From: Bradyrhizobium forestalis
GTDB lineage: Bacteria > Pseudomonadota > Alphaproteobacteria > Rhizobiales > Xanthobacteraceae
Length of the DNA: 61,155 bases
Assembly: GCF_002795245.1 (NCBI RefSeq)
Contig: NZ_PGVG01000044.1
Coordinates: forward strand, 1-61,155
Reading direction: 5' to 3'
The notes beneath the pieces were generated by a model that ran no database searches, was not told where the DNA came from, and saw nothing but the letters and a program-made list of their open reading frames with translations. The position numbers and the translations under genes are program-made. This document shows, piece by piece, positions 8,027 through 15,880 of this stretch (its first letter is position 1; every line of letters starts with the position of its first letter).

Positions 8027-9310
8027 ATGGCAAAACCCTTCCCGTCGAAGACCCATATCGGCAACCATATGCTGCATCCCGAAACCTTGATGCTGACCTA
8101 TGGCTATGATCCACAATTGTCGGAGGGCGCCATCAAGCCGCCGGTGTTCCTGACCTCCACCTTCGTGTTCAGGACGGCGGAGGACGGGCAGGATTTCTTC
8201 GATTACGTCGCCGGCCGGCGCGAGCCGCCGGAAGGCATGGGCGCGGGCCTCGTCTATTCGCGCTTCAATCATCCCAACAGCGAAATCGTCGAGGACAGGC
8301 TCGCGATCTACGAGCGCACCGAAAGTTGTGCGCTGTTCTCATCCGGCATGGCGGCCATCGCAACCACGATCCTGGCCTTCGTCCGCCCCGGAGATGTCAT
8401 TCTGCACTCCCAGCCGCTCTATGGCGGGACGGAAACCCTGCTGACGAACACGCTGGCGCGTCTGTCGATCGGCGCCGTCGGCTTTGCTGACGGCATCGAC
8501 GAGGCCGCGGTCAAGCAGGCGTCGGAGCAGGCTATGGGCAAGGGACGGGTTTCGATGATCCTGATCGAGACGCCCGCCAATCCGACCAATGGCCTGGTCG
8601 ACATCGCGATGATCCGCCGCGCTGCCGACGCGATCGGAAAGACGCAAGGACACACTCCGATCATCGCCTGCGACAATACGCTGCTCGGCCCGGTGTTTCA
8701 GCGGCCGATCGAGCACGGTGCGGACCTCTCGCTGTATTCCCTGACCAAATATGTCGGCGGTCATTCCGACCTGATCGCGGGGGCCGCGCTGGGCTCGAAG
8801 GCGATCATGAAAGGGATCAAGGCCTTGCGGGGTGCGATCGGCACCCAGCTCGATCCGCATTCCTGCTGGATGATCAACCGCTCGCTCGAGACGCTGAGCC
8901 TGCGGATGGAGAAGGCCAACGACAATGCACGCCTCGTGGCGGACTTCCTGCGCGATCATCCAAAGGTCGCCAAGGTCCACTATCTCGGTCATCACGAAGC
9001 TGCTTCGCCGGCCGGGCGCGCGTTTGCGAGGCAGTGTCTCGGTGCTGGATCCACCTTCTCGTTCGACATCGAAGGCGGCAAGGAGGCGGCGGTCAAATTT
9101 CTCAACGCGCTGCAGATCCTCAAGCTTGCGGTGAGCCTCGGCGGAACGGAATCGCTTGCGAGCCTGCCTGCAACCATGACCCATTCCGGCGTTCCCGCCG
9201 ACATTCGCCGCAAAATCGGCGTCCTCGATTCCACGATCCGGCTGTCGATCGGTATCGAGAACCCGTCGGACCTGATCGCCGACCTGACGCAGGCGCTGAA
9301 CGCGGCTTGA
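8027..9310 (+). CDS. Cystathionine gamma-synthase family PLP enzyme
   Basis: A 427-residue enzyme of the Cys/Met metabolism PLP family (cystathionine gamma-synthase, methionine gamma-lyase, O-acetylhomoserine sulfhydrylase). The PLP lysine lies in SLTKYVGGHSDLIAGA (around residue 240). Other family blocks are YSRFNHPNSEIVEDRLAIYE, SSGMAAIATTIL, ETPANPTNGLVDI and ESLASLPATMTHSGVP. The roughly 30-residue acidic insertion between FLTSTFVF and YSRFNHPN marks a subgroup often annotated simply as cystathionine gamma-synthase family. The reaction cannot be settled from sequence. GAGACAGG lies just upstream of the ATG. It stands alone, with no met or cys genes nearby and no recognisable SAM riboswitch upstream. 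Confidence 0.88.
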   Translation: MAKPFPSKTHIGNHMLHPETLMLTYGYDPQLSEGAIKPPVFLTSTFVFRTAEDGQDFFDYVAGRREPPEGMGAGLVYSRFNHPNSEIVEDRLAIYERTESCALFSSGMAAIATTILAFVRPGDVILHSQPLYGGTETLLTNTLARLSIGAVGFADGIDEAAVKQASEQAMGKGRVSMILIETPANPTNGLVDIAMIRRAADAIGKTQGHTPIIACDNTLLGPVFQRPIEHGADLSLYSLTKYVGGHSDLIAGAALGSKAIMKGIKALRGAIGTQLDPHSCWMINRSLETLSLRMEKANDNARLVADFLRDHPKVAKVHYLGHHEAASPAGRAFARQCLGAGSTFSFDIEGGKEAAVKFLNALQILKLAVSLGGTESLASLPATMTHSGVPADIRRKIGVLDSTIRLSIGIENPSDLIADLTQALNAA

Positions 9311-9352
9311 GCGTGATGAGATGAGGCTTGATCGTTGCCGCGACGGAGGTGA

Positions 9353-9518
9353 GCTCCCTCTCCCGCTTGCGGGAGAGGGTGTATCCTCAATGGGACAATC
9401 CCCAAGAGGAGAAAGCCCTCTCCCGGCGCTTCGCCATAGCCGAGGCTTTGCCTCGGCGTTTTTTAAGATGACGGCCGCCGGAGGCGGCCTACGCCTCTCC
9501 CGCAAGCGGGAGAGGTGA
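9353..9518. repeat. Palindromic intergenic repeat, CTCTCCCGC family (copy 2)
   Basis: It begins with CCCTCTCCCGCTTGCGGGAG and ends with CTCTCCCGCAAGCGGGAGAG; each is itself a short perfect palindrome. The middle (TCAATGGGACAATCCCCAAG, then AGGAGAAAGCCCTCTCCCGG) matches the other copies at 170, 14750 and 44283. An extra palindromic segment (CGCCATAGCCGAGGC with GCCTCGGCG) is inserted in this copy. Confidence 0.85.
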
Positions 9519-9551
9519 ACCAGCAGCGGCAATCGTCGCCCCGGAATCGAA

Positions 9552-9583
9552 AAGGCCGGACGCCCCCTCCAGCGCCCGGCCTT
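9552..9583 (-). terminator. Terminator for the CHRD gene
   Basis: AAGGCCGGACGC (9552-9563) pairs with GCGCCCGGCCTT (9572-9583) with one mismatch. Read on the minus strand the hairpin is followed by TTTTCGATT, fitting a Rho-independent terminator for the gene ending at 9608. Confidence 0.75.
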
Positions 9584-9607
9584 CGCGCAACGAAGCAACC
9601 TTGAGGC

Positions 9608-10024
9608 TTACTTCGTCACCTGACCGCGGATCTCGCCGCCCGGGTTCGCCGCCGTGTGGATGTTGATGTAGTACTTGCCGCCGAGCAGATCGGCGGCCTG
9701 CGCGTCGGTGAGCGTCGCTTCGCCCTTGACCGGGCTCGAGGCCGCATTCGGGATCGCGACTGCAACGCCGGCGTTCTTGCCGGACTCGGCGGGCCCATGG
9801 AAATGCGCGGCGGTGGCGGGGCCGGAGAGGCCGGAATAGGTGACGGTCCAGGACAGTTTCTTGCTGGCGGCGTCGTAGTTCAGATCGGCCGATCCGGTGG
9901 CGCTGCTGGTTGTTGCGGGCACCTCGGCCTTGGCGTCGAGCGTTGCTTTCAGCTTTTCGGCGTTGGCCGACCCTGCAAAAGCGACGGCACCGAGCGCGAA
10001 CACGGCGATGACGAGTTTGTTCAT
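9608..10024 (-). CDS. Secreted CHRD domain protein
   Basis: A 138-residue protein: signal peptide MNKLVIAVFALGAVAFAGSANA, then one CHRD domain filling the rest. Typical CHRD features are AHFHGPAESGKNAGVAV, the DLLGGKYYINIHTAANPGGE stretch, and the final IRGQVTK. CHRD domains occur in chordin and in bacterial secreted proteins; no enzymatic function is established. The start at 10024 is preceded by CAGGGAGAATGTC, a good ribosome binding site. It is a single-gene unit with its own terminator. Confidence 0.88.
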   Translation of the reverse strand: MNKLVIAVFALGAVAFAGSANAEKLKATLDAKAEVPATTSSATGSADLNYDAASKKLSWTVTYSGLSGPATAAHFHGPAESGKNAGVAVAIPNAASSPVKGEATLTDAQAADLLGGKYYINIHTAANPGGEIRGQVTK

Positions 10025-10180
10025 GACATTCTCCCTGCTGAACCCGTTGGGGGCTGCCAAACTTCCAACAGCCGACATTTCAGTTTATTCCCGTCTCCGG
10101 CCAGGGCGGGCTAAATTCTTCGTGGCTGGAGCCGCGACGACATCGGTTATAAGTTCGCCGCAACGAGTGAATGGGAGCGC

Positions 10181-11107
10181 ATGTTGCAACGAACAATTCT
10201 GCTGGCGCTGCTCGCCGCGGTGGCTGCTGCCGGCATCTATTGGTGGCTCAGCGCGCCGGGGGTGGCGGCAGTGGGCAATGCACCGGCTCATGTGCCCGAT
10301 CTCGCCAACGGGGAGGTGATGTTCAACGCCGGCGGCTGCGCGTCCTGCCATGCCGTTCCCAATCAGCCCGATCGTCTCAGGCTCGGAGGCGGCGTCGCGA
10401 TCAAGTCGCCGTTCGGAACGTTCTACGCGCCGAACATCTCGCCGGATCCGAACGACGGCATCGGCAAATGGACGGACGCCGATTTCGTCAATGCGGTGAT
10501 GCACGGGGTCTCGCCGTCCGGGCAGCATTACTTTCCGGCGTTTCCCTACACGTCCTATCAACACGCCCGGCGCGAGGACGTGCTCGATCTTCTTGCGTAT
10601 CTGAAAACGCTGCCGGCCGTTGCGGGCAAGGTGCGTGACCACGACGTCGGCTTTCCGTTCAATATTCGGCGCAATCTCGGGATCTGGAAATCCTTGTTTC
10701 TGGACGACAAGCCGTTCGTCGCCGACGGCAGCAAGTCGCCGCAATGGAAGCGCGGCGCCTATCTGGTCAACAGCTTTGGGCATTGCGCCGAATGTCACAG
10801 CCCGCGCAATGCGCTGGGCGGCATGATCGCCGGCCAGCGCTTTGCCGGCGGTCCCAATCCGGAAGGCGAGGGCTGGGTCCCGAACATCACCCAGAAGCGC
10901 CTTGGCGAGTGGAGCGCGAAGGATCTCGCCTATTTCCTCAAGACGGGTGAATTGCCCGATGGCGACAGCGTCGGCGGCGCGATGACGCGCGTGATCAAGA
11001 ACACCTCGCAATTGTCCGACGAGGATCTCGCGGCGATGGCGGAGTACGTCAAAGCGCTGCCGCCGGTGGACGGGCCGACGCCGCCGAAACGCAAGCAGGG
11101 AAGCTAG
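10181..11107 (+). CDS. Diheme cytochrome c
   Basis: A 308-residue periplasmic protein, probably membrane-anchored by the N-terminal hydrophobic segment (TILLALLAAVAAAGIYWWLS). Two heme c sites are visible, CASCH near residue 54 and CAECH near residue 206, each in a cytochrome c domain. Segments such as FGTFYAPNISPDPNDGIGKW and GWVPNITQ are typical of the cytochrome subunits that accept electrons from molybdenum or quinoprotein dehydrogenases. GGGAG precedes the ATG. It may serve the molybdenum hydroxylase at 4785, though 3 kb and an unrelated gene separate them. Its partner is not identified. Confidence 0.88.
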   Translation: MLQRTILLALLAAVAAAGIYWWLSAPGVAAVGNAPAHVPDLANGEVMFNAGGCASCHAVPNQPDRLRLGGGVAIKSPFGTFYAPNISPDPNDGIGKWTDADFVNAVMHGVSPSGQHYFPAFPYTSYQHARREDVLDLLAYLKTLPAVAGKVRDHDVGFPFNIRRNLGIWKSLFLDDKPFVADGSKSPQWKRGAYLVNSFGHCAECHSPRNALGGMIAGQRFAGGPNPEGEGWVPNITQKRLGEWSAKDLAYFLKTGELPDGDSVGGAMTRVIKNTSQLSDEDLAAMAEYVKALPPVDGPTPPKRKQGS

Positions 11108-11154
11108 TACAGCTCAATCGGATCAACCTGTGCGTGCGCTTTCGTGAAGCAGCT

Positions 11155-11400
11155 CTAGCCCGTGCCGAACGCCTTGAAGGTGATGATGGTGAGGGTGTCC
11201 TGGATGCCCGGTAGCACCTGCACCTTCTCATTCACGAAATGGCCGATGTCGGTGTCCTTGTCGACGTAGAACTTCACCAGGAGGTCGTATTGGCCGGCCG
11301 TGGAGTAGATCTCGGAGGCGATCTCGGCTTCGGCAAGCGCATTGGCCACCGTATAGGACTGGCCGAGCTTGCATTTGATCTGAACGAAGAAAGGAACCAT
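11155..11400 (-). CDS. Stand-alone Lrp/AsnC ligand-binding (RAM) domain protein
   Basis: An 81-residue protein consisting only of the C-terminal ligand-binding domain of Lrp/AsnC regulators, with no helix-turn-helix. The alpha-beta pattern is clear: FVQIKCKLGQSYTVANALAE, STAGQYDLLVKFYVD, and VLPGIQDTLTIITFKAF. Such stand-alone domains form ring oligomers that bind amino acids in archaea and bacteria; whether this one partners with a full Lrp protein is unknown. GGAG is eight bases upstream of the ATG. It converges with the diheme cytochrome gene. Confidence 0.85.
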   Translation of the reverse strand: MVPFFVQIKCKLGQSYTVANALAEAEIASEIYSTAGQYDLLVKFYVDKDTDIGHFVNEKVQVLPGIQDTLTIITFKAFGTG

Positions 11401-11551
11401 CGCGGGGACTCCGAAAGCGTATTCTTCCGGCTAATAGGCCAAAACCAGCCGGATTTAGCAAGCGAACTTGCGGGGGAGGGCGCATTCGGGCGCCGCCCTG
11501 AAGTGGGATGCGACTGGGCCATTTCGTCATCGCGCTTCAGGCTGTTGTTTG

Positions 11552-11619
11552 AGCATGATCTTTTCGGAAAACCGCTGCGCACTTTGCGCTAACGCGGCCC
11601 TCCGGGGCCGGATCATGCT
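11552..11619. repeat. Short palindromic repeat, AACCG-CCACTT family
   Basis: AGCATGATC (11552-11560) and GATCATGCT (11611-11619) form the arms; the centre contains TTTTCGGAAAACCG. It abuts the stop codon of the ETR1-like kinase gene. A sister copy is at 45921 and two relatives with GCGTTTTC/GAAAACGC arms are at 34611 and 42645. It may serve as a weak terminator for the kinase transcript. Confidence 0.8.
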
Positions 11620-13599
11620 TTAGGACGTGACCACTGCCGCTGCCAATGCATCCCTGATGCGCTGGGCGAGCTCAACCTTGCGATAGGGCTTGGTCAGCAC
11701 GATCGCTTGCGCCTGCGCGCGGCCTTGCTCGACCAGGGTCTCCAGCGCGTAGCCCGAGGTGAACAGGACCGGCAGACCGGGACGAACCCGCCGCGCCTGA
11801 TCGGCGAGCTCCCAGCCGCTCATGCCGCCGGGCATCACGACATCGGTGAACAGCAAGTCGATGCTGGGATCGCTCCGCAGCTGCTGCAAGGCATCCTTGC
11901 CGTTGACCGCGGCAACGACGCGATATCCGAGAGCTTCCACTCTGCGAATGACGGACGAGCGGACGAACGGATCGTCCTCGGCGATCAGGATCGTCTCGTA
12001 GCCTCGCGGCGCCGTGTCCTCGCCGTCTGGAAGATCGGGATGTGATTGTCCGGTGTTCGCGCGCGGCAGGTAGATCCTGACCGTGGTCCCGAGGCCTGCC
12101 TCGCTGTAGATCGAGACATGGCCGCCTGATTGCTTTGCAAAGCCATAGACCATGCTGAGGCCGAGGCCCGAGCCCTTGCCGACCTCCTTGGTGGTGAAGA
12201 ACGGCTCGAAGGCGCGTGCGCTGACATCAGACGTCATGCCTTCGCCGTCGTCGGTGACCGAGATCAACGCGTAGCTGCCGGGTGCGACCTCGGGGTGAAG
12301 GGCGCGATAATCGCCGTCGATCGCAGCCAACTCCGTGCTCAGCATCAGATGTCCTCCCGATGGCATGGCATCCTGCGCGTTGAGGGCGAGGTTCAGCACC
12401 GCGGACTCCAGCTGCGCGCGGTCGGCAAAGGCCAGGATCGTGCCGGGCCCGGAGGTCGTCCTGATCTCGATGTCTTCGCGCAAGGTGCGCTTGAGCAGCT
12501 TGAACATGGAGTCGAGCAGGCTCCGGCAATCGATCGGCTGAGGCTGGAGCAGCTGGCGACGGCTGAAGGCAAGCAGCCGCTGCGTCAGCTCGGCTCCCCG
12601 TTCGCCCGACTGGCAGATGTCGTCGGCAAAGCGCCTGAGGTCGGGCCTCTCCTTGAGCTGCTCGCTCAGGTGCTCGGCATTGCCGATGATGACGGTCAGG
12701 AGATTGTTGAAGTCGTGCGCGATGCCGCCGGAGAGCTGGCCGACCGTCTCCATCTTCTGCGCCTGCTGAAGCTGCTGCTCGGTCAGCTTGCGCGCGGTCA
12801 GGTCGTGGACGATGCCGACGAAGATCAATTCGCCGTCCTGCCGCGCCTGGCCCACCGACAGGTCCACTGGAAAGGTCGAGCCGTCCTTGCGCAGGCCGAT
12901 GGCCTCGCCGCCGGTCTCGAAATGCCTCGCCTGGCCGTCACGCGCCGCATCAGCGTCGGGCATCAGCATGCCGACTTTGCGGTTCATCACCTCGTCGGCG
13001 CGGTAGCCGAACAGGCGCTCGCAGGCCGGATTGAACAGCAGGACGCGGTCCTGCGCATCGAACAGGATGACCCCGTCGACCGCGGTCTCGACGATCGCGG
13101 TGAGACGCGCCACGCTCTCGCGCATCGCGCGCTGGGCGTCCCGGACCTGCTGCAGCAGGAGCGTGGCGTCGCGGCTCCTGATTTCCTCCTCCTCGAGCGC
13201 GGCCTGGACCTGCCGCAGCTCGAACGGCGAGGGGATCGTCAGGATTCTCGGCAATAGCGGCCAGAGCGCAGCGGCGGTGAAGACCGATGCGACCGCCGTG
13301 GCCGCCTTGACGAGGCCCTCGATGCCGTAGACCGGAACCCAGAGCGTATAGATCGACAGCACATGGGTCAGGCCGCAGGCCATGATGAAGATCGCGAACG
13401 CCCAATAGACCCAGCCGAACTTGAGATCGCGCCGCTTGGTGACGAGGATGGCCAGGGCAAACGGGATCGAGAAATAGGCGGCGGCAATGCAGGCGTCGGA
13501 AACGACGTGAAGCCAGATCAGCTGAGGCTCCCACAACAGGCAGATGCCGTGCGGCGAAAGCATGGACGAGTCGAGGAGACGTTCGAAAAAGGCCCACAT
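11620..13599 (-). CDS. ETR1-like ethylene-binding hybrid histidine kinase
   Basis: A 659-residue sensor with three N-terminal transmembrane helices, a PAS domain (about 155-270), HisKA with phospho-accepting His295 in IAHDFNNLL, a HATPase domain (DDGEGM, GKGSGLGLSMVYG), and a C-terminal receiver with phospho-acceptor Asp586 in FTDVVMPGG. The membrane domain closely matches the plant ethylene receptor ETR1: SDACIAAAYFSIP aligns with ETR1 SDFFIAIAYFSIP and FIMACGLTH with FIVLCGATH. Residues Asp35, Tyr42, Ile45, Pro46, Ile72, Cys75 and His79 correspond, each shifted by exactly ten, to the ETR1 positions needed for Cu(I) and ethylene binding. The start is uncertain between ATGs at 13599 and 13614 because a 15-bp duplication copies the start region. 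The gene is not adjacent to a response regulator. Domain calls are secure; ethylene sensing is inferred from the conserved site. Confidence 0.92.
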   Translation of the reverse strand: MWAFFERLLDSSMLSPHGICLLWEPQLIWLHVVSDACIAAAYFSIPFALAILVTKRRDLKFGWVYWAFAIFIMACGLTHVLSIYTLWVPVYGIEGLVKAATAVASVFTAAALWPLLPRILTIPSPFELRQVQAALEEEEIRSRDATLLLQQVRDAQRAMRESVARLTAIVETAVDGVILFDAQDRVLLFNPACERLFGYRADEVMNRKVGMLMPDADAARDGQARHFETGGEAIGLRKDGSTFPVDLSVGQARQDGELIFVGIVHDLTARKLTEQQLQQAQKMETVGQLSGGIAHDFNNLLTVIIGNAEHLSEQLKERPDLRRFADDICQSGERGAELTQRLLAFSRRQLLQPQPIDCRSLLDSMFKLLKRTLREDIEIRTTSGPGTILAFADRAQLESAVLNLALNAQDAMPSGGHLMLSTELAAIDGDYRALHPEVAPGSYALISVTDDGEGMTSDVSARAFEPFFTTKEVGKGSGLGLSMVYGFAKQSGGHVSIYSEAGLGTTVRIYLPRANTGQSHPDLPDGEDTAPRGYETILIAEDDPFVRSSVIRRVEALGYRVVAAVNGKDALQQLRSDPSIDLLFTDVVMPGGMSGWELADQARRVRPGLPVLFTSGYALETLVEQGRAQAQAIVLTKPYRKVELAQRIRDALAAAVVTS

Positions 13600-13622
13600 C
13601 GTTCCACCCCACATCGTTCCAC
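13593..13622. repeat. 15-bp tandem duplication across the kinase start codon
   Basis: The unit CCCACATCGTTCCAC occurs twice in direct succession (13593-13607 and 13608-13622). On the coding strand each unit carries GGTGGAACG followed by ATG, so both the presumed ribosome binding site and the start codon are duplicated in frame. Confidence 0.95.
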
Positions 13623-13937
13623 CCCAAGAGTCTGTTCCAGGTGGCTTGCGGGCCGGGGCGGCCTGCAACGTCGGTGTCGCTGGACAGTTCCACCACCTGA
13701 TGTCTCACGCAACCGGCGCAGCACGCTAAGGTTCGAGACTATACCAAGGGACCGGCCAGGTTGCATTTCTCAAGCCCGAATCATTGCTGGCCCCCCGGCC
13801 GCGCTGCGCCCGACTGATTCGCGCGACGCGCAACCGGTTCGCGAATCACGTGTGGCCGCGGCTCGGCGCGCTTGCTGGCGTTCCGCGGGCGCGCTAGGAC
13901 AGGCCATGGCGGCGTCCTCAAGCAAATGCATTCCGCG

Positions 13938-14738
13938 ATGACGACCCCGGTCGCGCTCACCATCGCCGGCTCCGATTCGAGCGGCGGCGCCGGTATCCAG
14001 GCGGACCTGAAGACCTTTGCCGCGCTCGGCGTCTACGGCGCCTCCGTGATCACGGCGCTGACGGCGCAGAACACGCGCGGCGTTACCGGCATTCACGCCG
14101 TGCCGGCCGAGTTCGTCACCGCACAGATCGACGCGGTGTTCTCCGATCTCGACATCGGCGCGGTGAAGATCGGCATGGTGGCCCAGGCCGCCAGCATCGA
14201 CGCCATCGCGGCCGCGCTGTCGCGCTGGGCGCCGCGGAACGTGGTGCTCGATCCCGTCATGGTGGCGACCTCCGGCGACCGCCTGCTGGCCTCTGAGGCC
14301 GTCGACGCCCTGCGCACCAGCTTGATACCGCTGGCCACCGTGATCACGCCGAACCTGCCGGAAGCCGCGGCTCTGCTCGACGAGCCGGTGGCGGCCAGCG
14401 AGGCCGAGATCGAACGTCAGGGGCGCCGCCTGCTGTCGCTCGGCTGCCGCGCCGTCCTGGTCAAGGGCGGGCATGGGGAGGGCGCGGAGAGCATCGATTA
14501 TCTCGTCGGCGCCGACACCACGATCGCGCTCGCAGCGCCCCGCCTCGCCACCAAGAACACCCATGGCACGGGCTGCTCGTTGTCCTCGGCCATCGCCGCG
14601 GGGCTGGGCAAGGGCGAGGTCCTGGAAGACGCCGTGCGCAACGCCAAGGCCTGGATCAGCGCCGCGATCGCCGCTGCCGACCGCTTCAGCGTCGGACACG
14701 GCCATGGGCCGATCCATCATTTCCACAAATTCTACTGA
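13938..14738 (+). CDS. thiD: Hydroxymethylpyrimidine/phosphomethylpyrimidine kinase
   Basis: A 266-residue ribokinase-fold enzyme of thiamine synthesis that phosphorylates HMP and HMP-P. Signature blocks are LTIAGSDSSGGAGIQADLKT at the N terminus, VLDPVMVATSGDRLL, ITPNLPEAAALL, the VLVKGGHG segment, and the C-terminal anion-hole/catalytic motif KNTHGTGCSLSSAIAAGLG. I start at the ATG at 13938 because the family begins right before VALTIAGSDS; an ATG at 13926 would add four residues, and neither has a strong ribosome binding site. No other thiamine gene is nearby and I see no TPP riboswitch upstream. Confidence 0.94.
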   Translation: MTTPVALTIAGSDSSGGAGIQADLKTFAALGVYGASVITALTAQNTRGVTGIHAVPAEFVTAQIDAVFSDLDIGAVKIGMVAQAASIDAIAAALSRWAPRNVVLDPVMVATSGDRLLASEAVDALRTSLIPLATVITPNLPEAAALLDEPVAASEAEIERQGRRLLSLGCRAVLVKGGHGEGAESIDYLVGADTTIALAAPRLATKNTHGTGCSLSSAIAAGLGKGEVLEDAVRNAKAWISAAIAAADRFSVGHGHGPIHHFHKFY

Positions 14739-14749
14739 CGCGGGCCGTT

Positions 14750-14869
14750 CACCTCTCCCGCTTGCGGGAGAGGTCGGCGCGAAGCGCCGGGTGAGGGCTT
14801 TCTCCTCTTGGGGAATCCCACCGGGGGAAACACCCTCTCCCCAACCCTCCCCCGCAAGCGGGGGAGGGA
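14750..14869. repeat. Palindromic intergenic repeat, CTCTCCCGC family (copy 3)
   Basis: It begins CACCTCTCCCGCTTGCGGGA and ends with CCCCCGCAAGCGGGGGAGGG, with the shared middle GGTGAGGGCTTTCTCCTCTT followed by GGGGAATCCC and ACACCCTCTCCCCAACCC. Nearly the same order of blocks is seen in the copies at 170 and 44283. Confidence 0.85.
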
Positions 14870-15023
14870 GCGTACCTACCTCGTGGGCTCCGTCGCGAAA
14901 CTGATCTTAGAAGGCCCTGCGGCGCCATGTCGCCTGATTGTCGCATGCGACTGATATTCGCGGGTTGGGCGAGGCGAAGTTTGATTCGTATCTGAGGTGC
15001 CTCAAGGTTCAATCGGTCATCCC

Positions 15024-15047
15024 CCTGTCACGGGACATTGTTACAGG
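15024..15047 (+). promoter_or_regulatory. Inverted repeat CCTGTCAC-N8-GTTACAGG in the phosphoesterase leader
   Basis: CCTGTCAC (15024-15031) and GTTACAGG (15040-15047) are near-perfect reverse complements (one mismatch) and end seven bases before the ATG at 15055. The CTGTCAC/CTGTAAC half-sites resemble PhoB half-sites (CTGTCAT), but PhoB boxes are direct repeats with an 11-base period, so this is not a canonical Pho box. It may be an operator or a translation-controlling hairpin; only the symmetry is certain. Confidence 0.35.
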
Positions 15048-15054
15048 CTGGCGC

Positions 15055-15867
15055 ATGGGAAGTTACGATGTGAGTGACGAAAGCCCGGAGCGGCGCTTTC
15101 GCACGTTGTTCATCTCCGACGTTCATCTCGGGGCCCGCGGTTCTCAAGCCGACCTTCTGCTCGACTTCCTGCGCTACCATGATGCCGACACGATCTATCT
15201 CGTCGGCGACATCGTCGACGGCTGGGCGCTGAAGTCGAGCTGGCACTGGCCGCAATCGCATAACGACCTCGTCCAGAAGCTCTTGCGCAAGGCGCGCAAG
15301 GGCGCCAAGGTCATCTACATTCCCGGCAATCACGACGAGTTCCTGCGCAACTATTACGGCACGCATTTCGGCGGCATCGACGTGGTCGAGAACACGGTTC
15401 ACACCGGCGTGGACGGCAAGCGCTATCTCGTCATCCACGGCGACATCTTCGACCTCGTGGTGCAGAACGCGCGCTGGCTCGCCCATCTCGGCGACAAGGC
15501 CTACGACTTCGCGATCCAGATGAATCGCTTGGTCAACTTCTTCCGCCGCCTGTTCGGCGTGCCCTATTGGTCGCTGTCGCAATGGGCCAAGCAGAAGGTC
15601 AAGAACGCCGTCAACTATATCGGCGCGTTCGAGCAGGCGCTCGCGGCCGAGGCGCGACGTCACGAAGCCGACGGCGTGATCTGCGGCCACATCCACTACG
15701 CCGTCATCCGCGACGAGGCCGGCATCCGCTACATGAATTGCGGCGACTGGGTCGAGAGCTGCACGGCCCTGGTCGAGCATGACGACGGCCATTTCGAGAT
15801 CATCACCTGGGCGGACCATCTGCAAAGGCCGGCAGCCGTTCCGCAGGTCGCGGCAAGAGCTGCGTAA
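15055..15867 (+). CDS. Metallophosphoesterase, UDP-2,3-diacylglucosamine diphosphatase/PlcP-like
   Basis: A 270-residue cytoplasmic metallophosphoesterase. All metal-binding motifs are present in order: FISDVHLGA (DxH), GDIVDGW (GDxxD), IPGNHDE (GNHD), VIHGD, and CGHIHYA (GHxH). Automatic annotation would call it LpxH-like. However, the same family includes PlcP of Sinorhizobium meliloti, a phospholipase C used to replace phospholipids under phosphate limitation, and PlcP is often paired with a glycosyltransferase that glycosylates the resulting diacylglycerol. Here a GT4 glycosyltransferase follows after 13 bases, which favours the PlcP reading. The ATG at 15055 starts just before the conserved core; longer forms lack a ribosome binding site. 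The enzyme class is secure, the substrate is inferred. Confidence 0.85.
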   Translation: MGSYDVSDESPERRFRTLFISDVHLGARGSQADLLLDFLRYHDADTIYLVGDIVDGWALKSSWHWPQSHNDLVQKLLRKARKGAKVIYIPGNHDEFLRNYYGTHFGGIDVVENTVHTGVDGKRYLVIHGDIFDLVVQNARWLAHLGDKAYDFAIQMNRLVNFFRRLFGVPYWSLSQWAKQKVKNAVNYIGAFEQALAAEARRHEADGVICGHIHYAVIRDEAGIRYMNCGDWVESCTALVEHDDGHFEIITWADHLQRPAAVPQVAARAA

Positions 15868-15880
15868 TGAGGGCCGCCTG

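Larger units (their letters stand above)
14739..15054. other. Intergenic region thiD to metallophosphoesterase
   Basis: The left third is a palindromic repeat (14750-14869). The right part, 14880-15054, has no convincing gene and holds the inverted repeat at 15024-15047 next to the downstream start codon. Confidence 0.6.

Noticed and set aside
13740..13937. TPP riboswitch before thiD
   Set aside because: No CTGAGA-type core or matching stems are visible in this leader.
15029..15047. Canonical Pho box upstream of the phosphoesterase gene
   Set aside because: The half-sites are inverted and do not show the 11-base direct repeat of CTGTCAT. I report the inverted repeat only.
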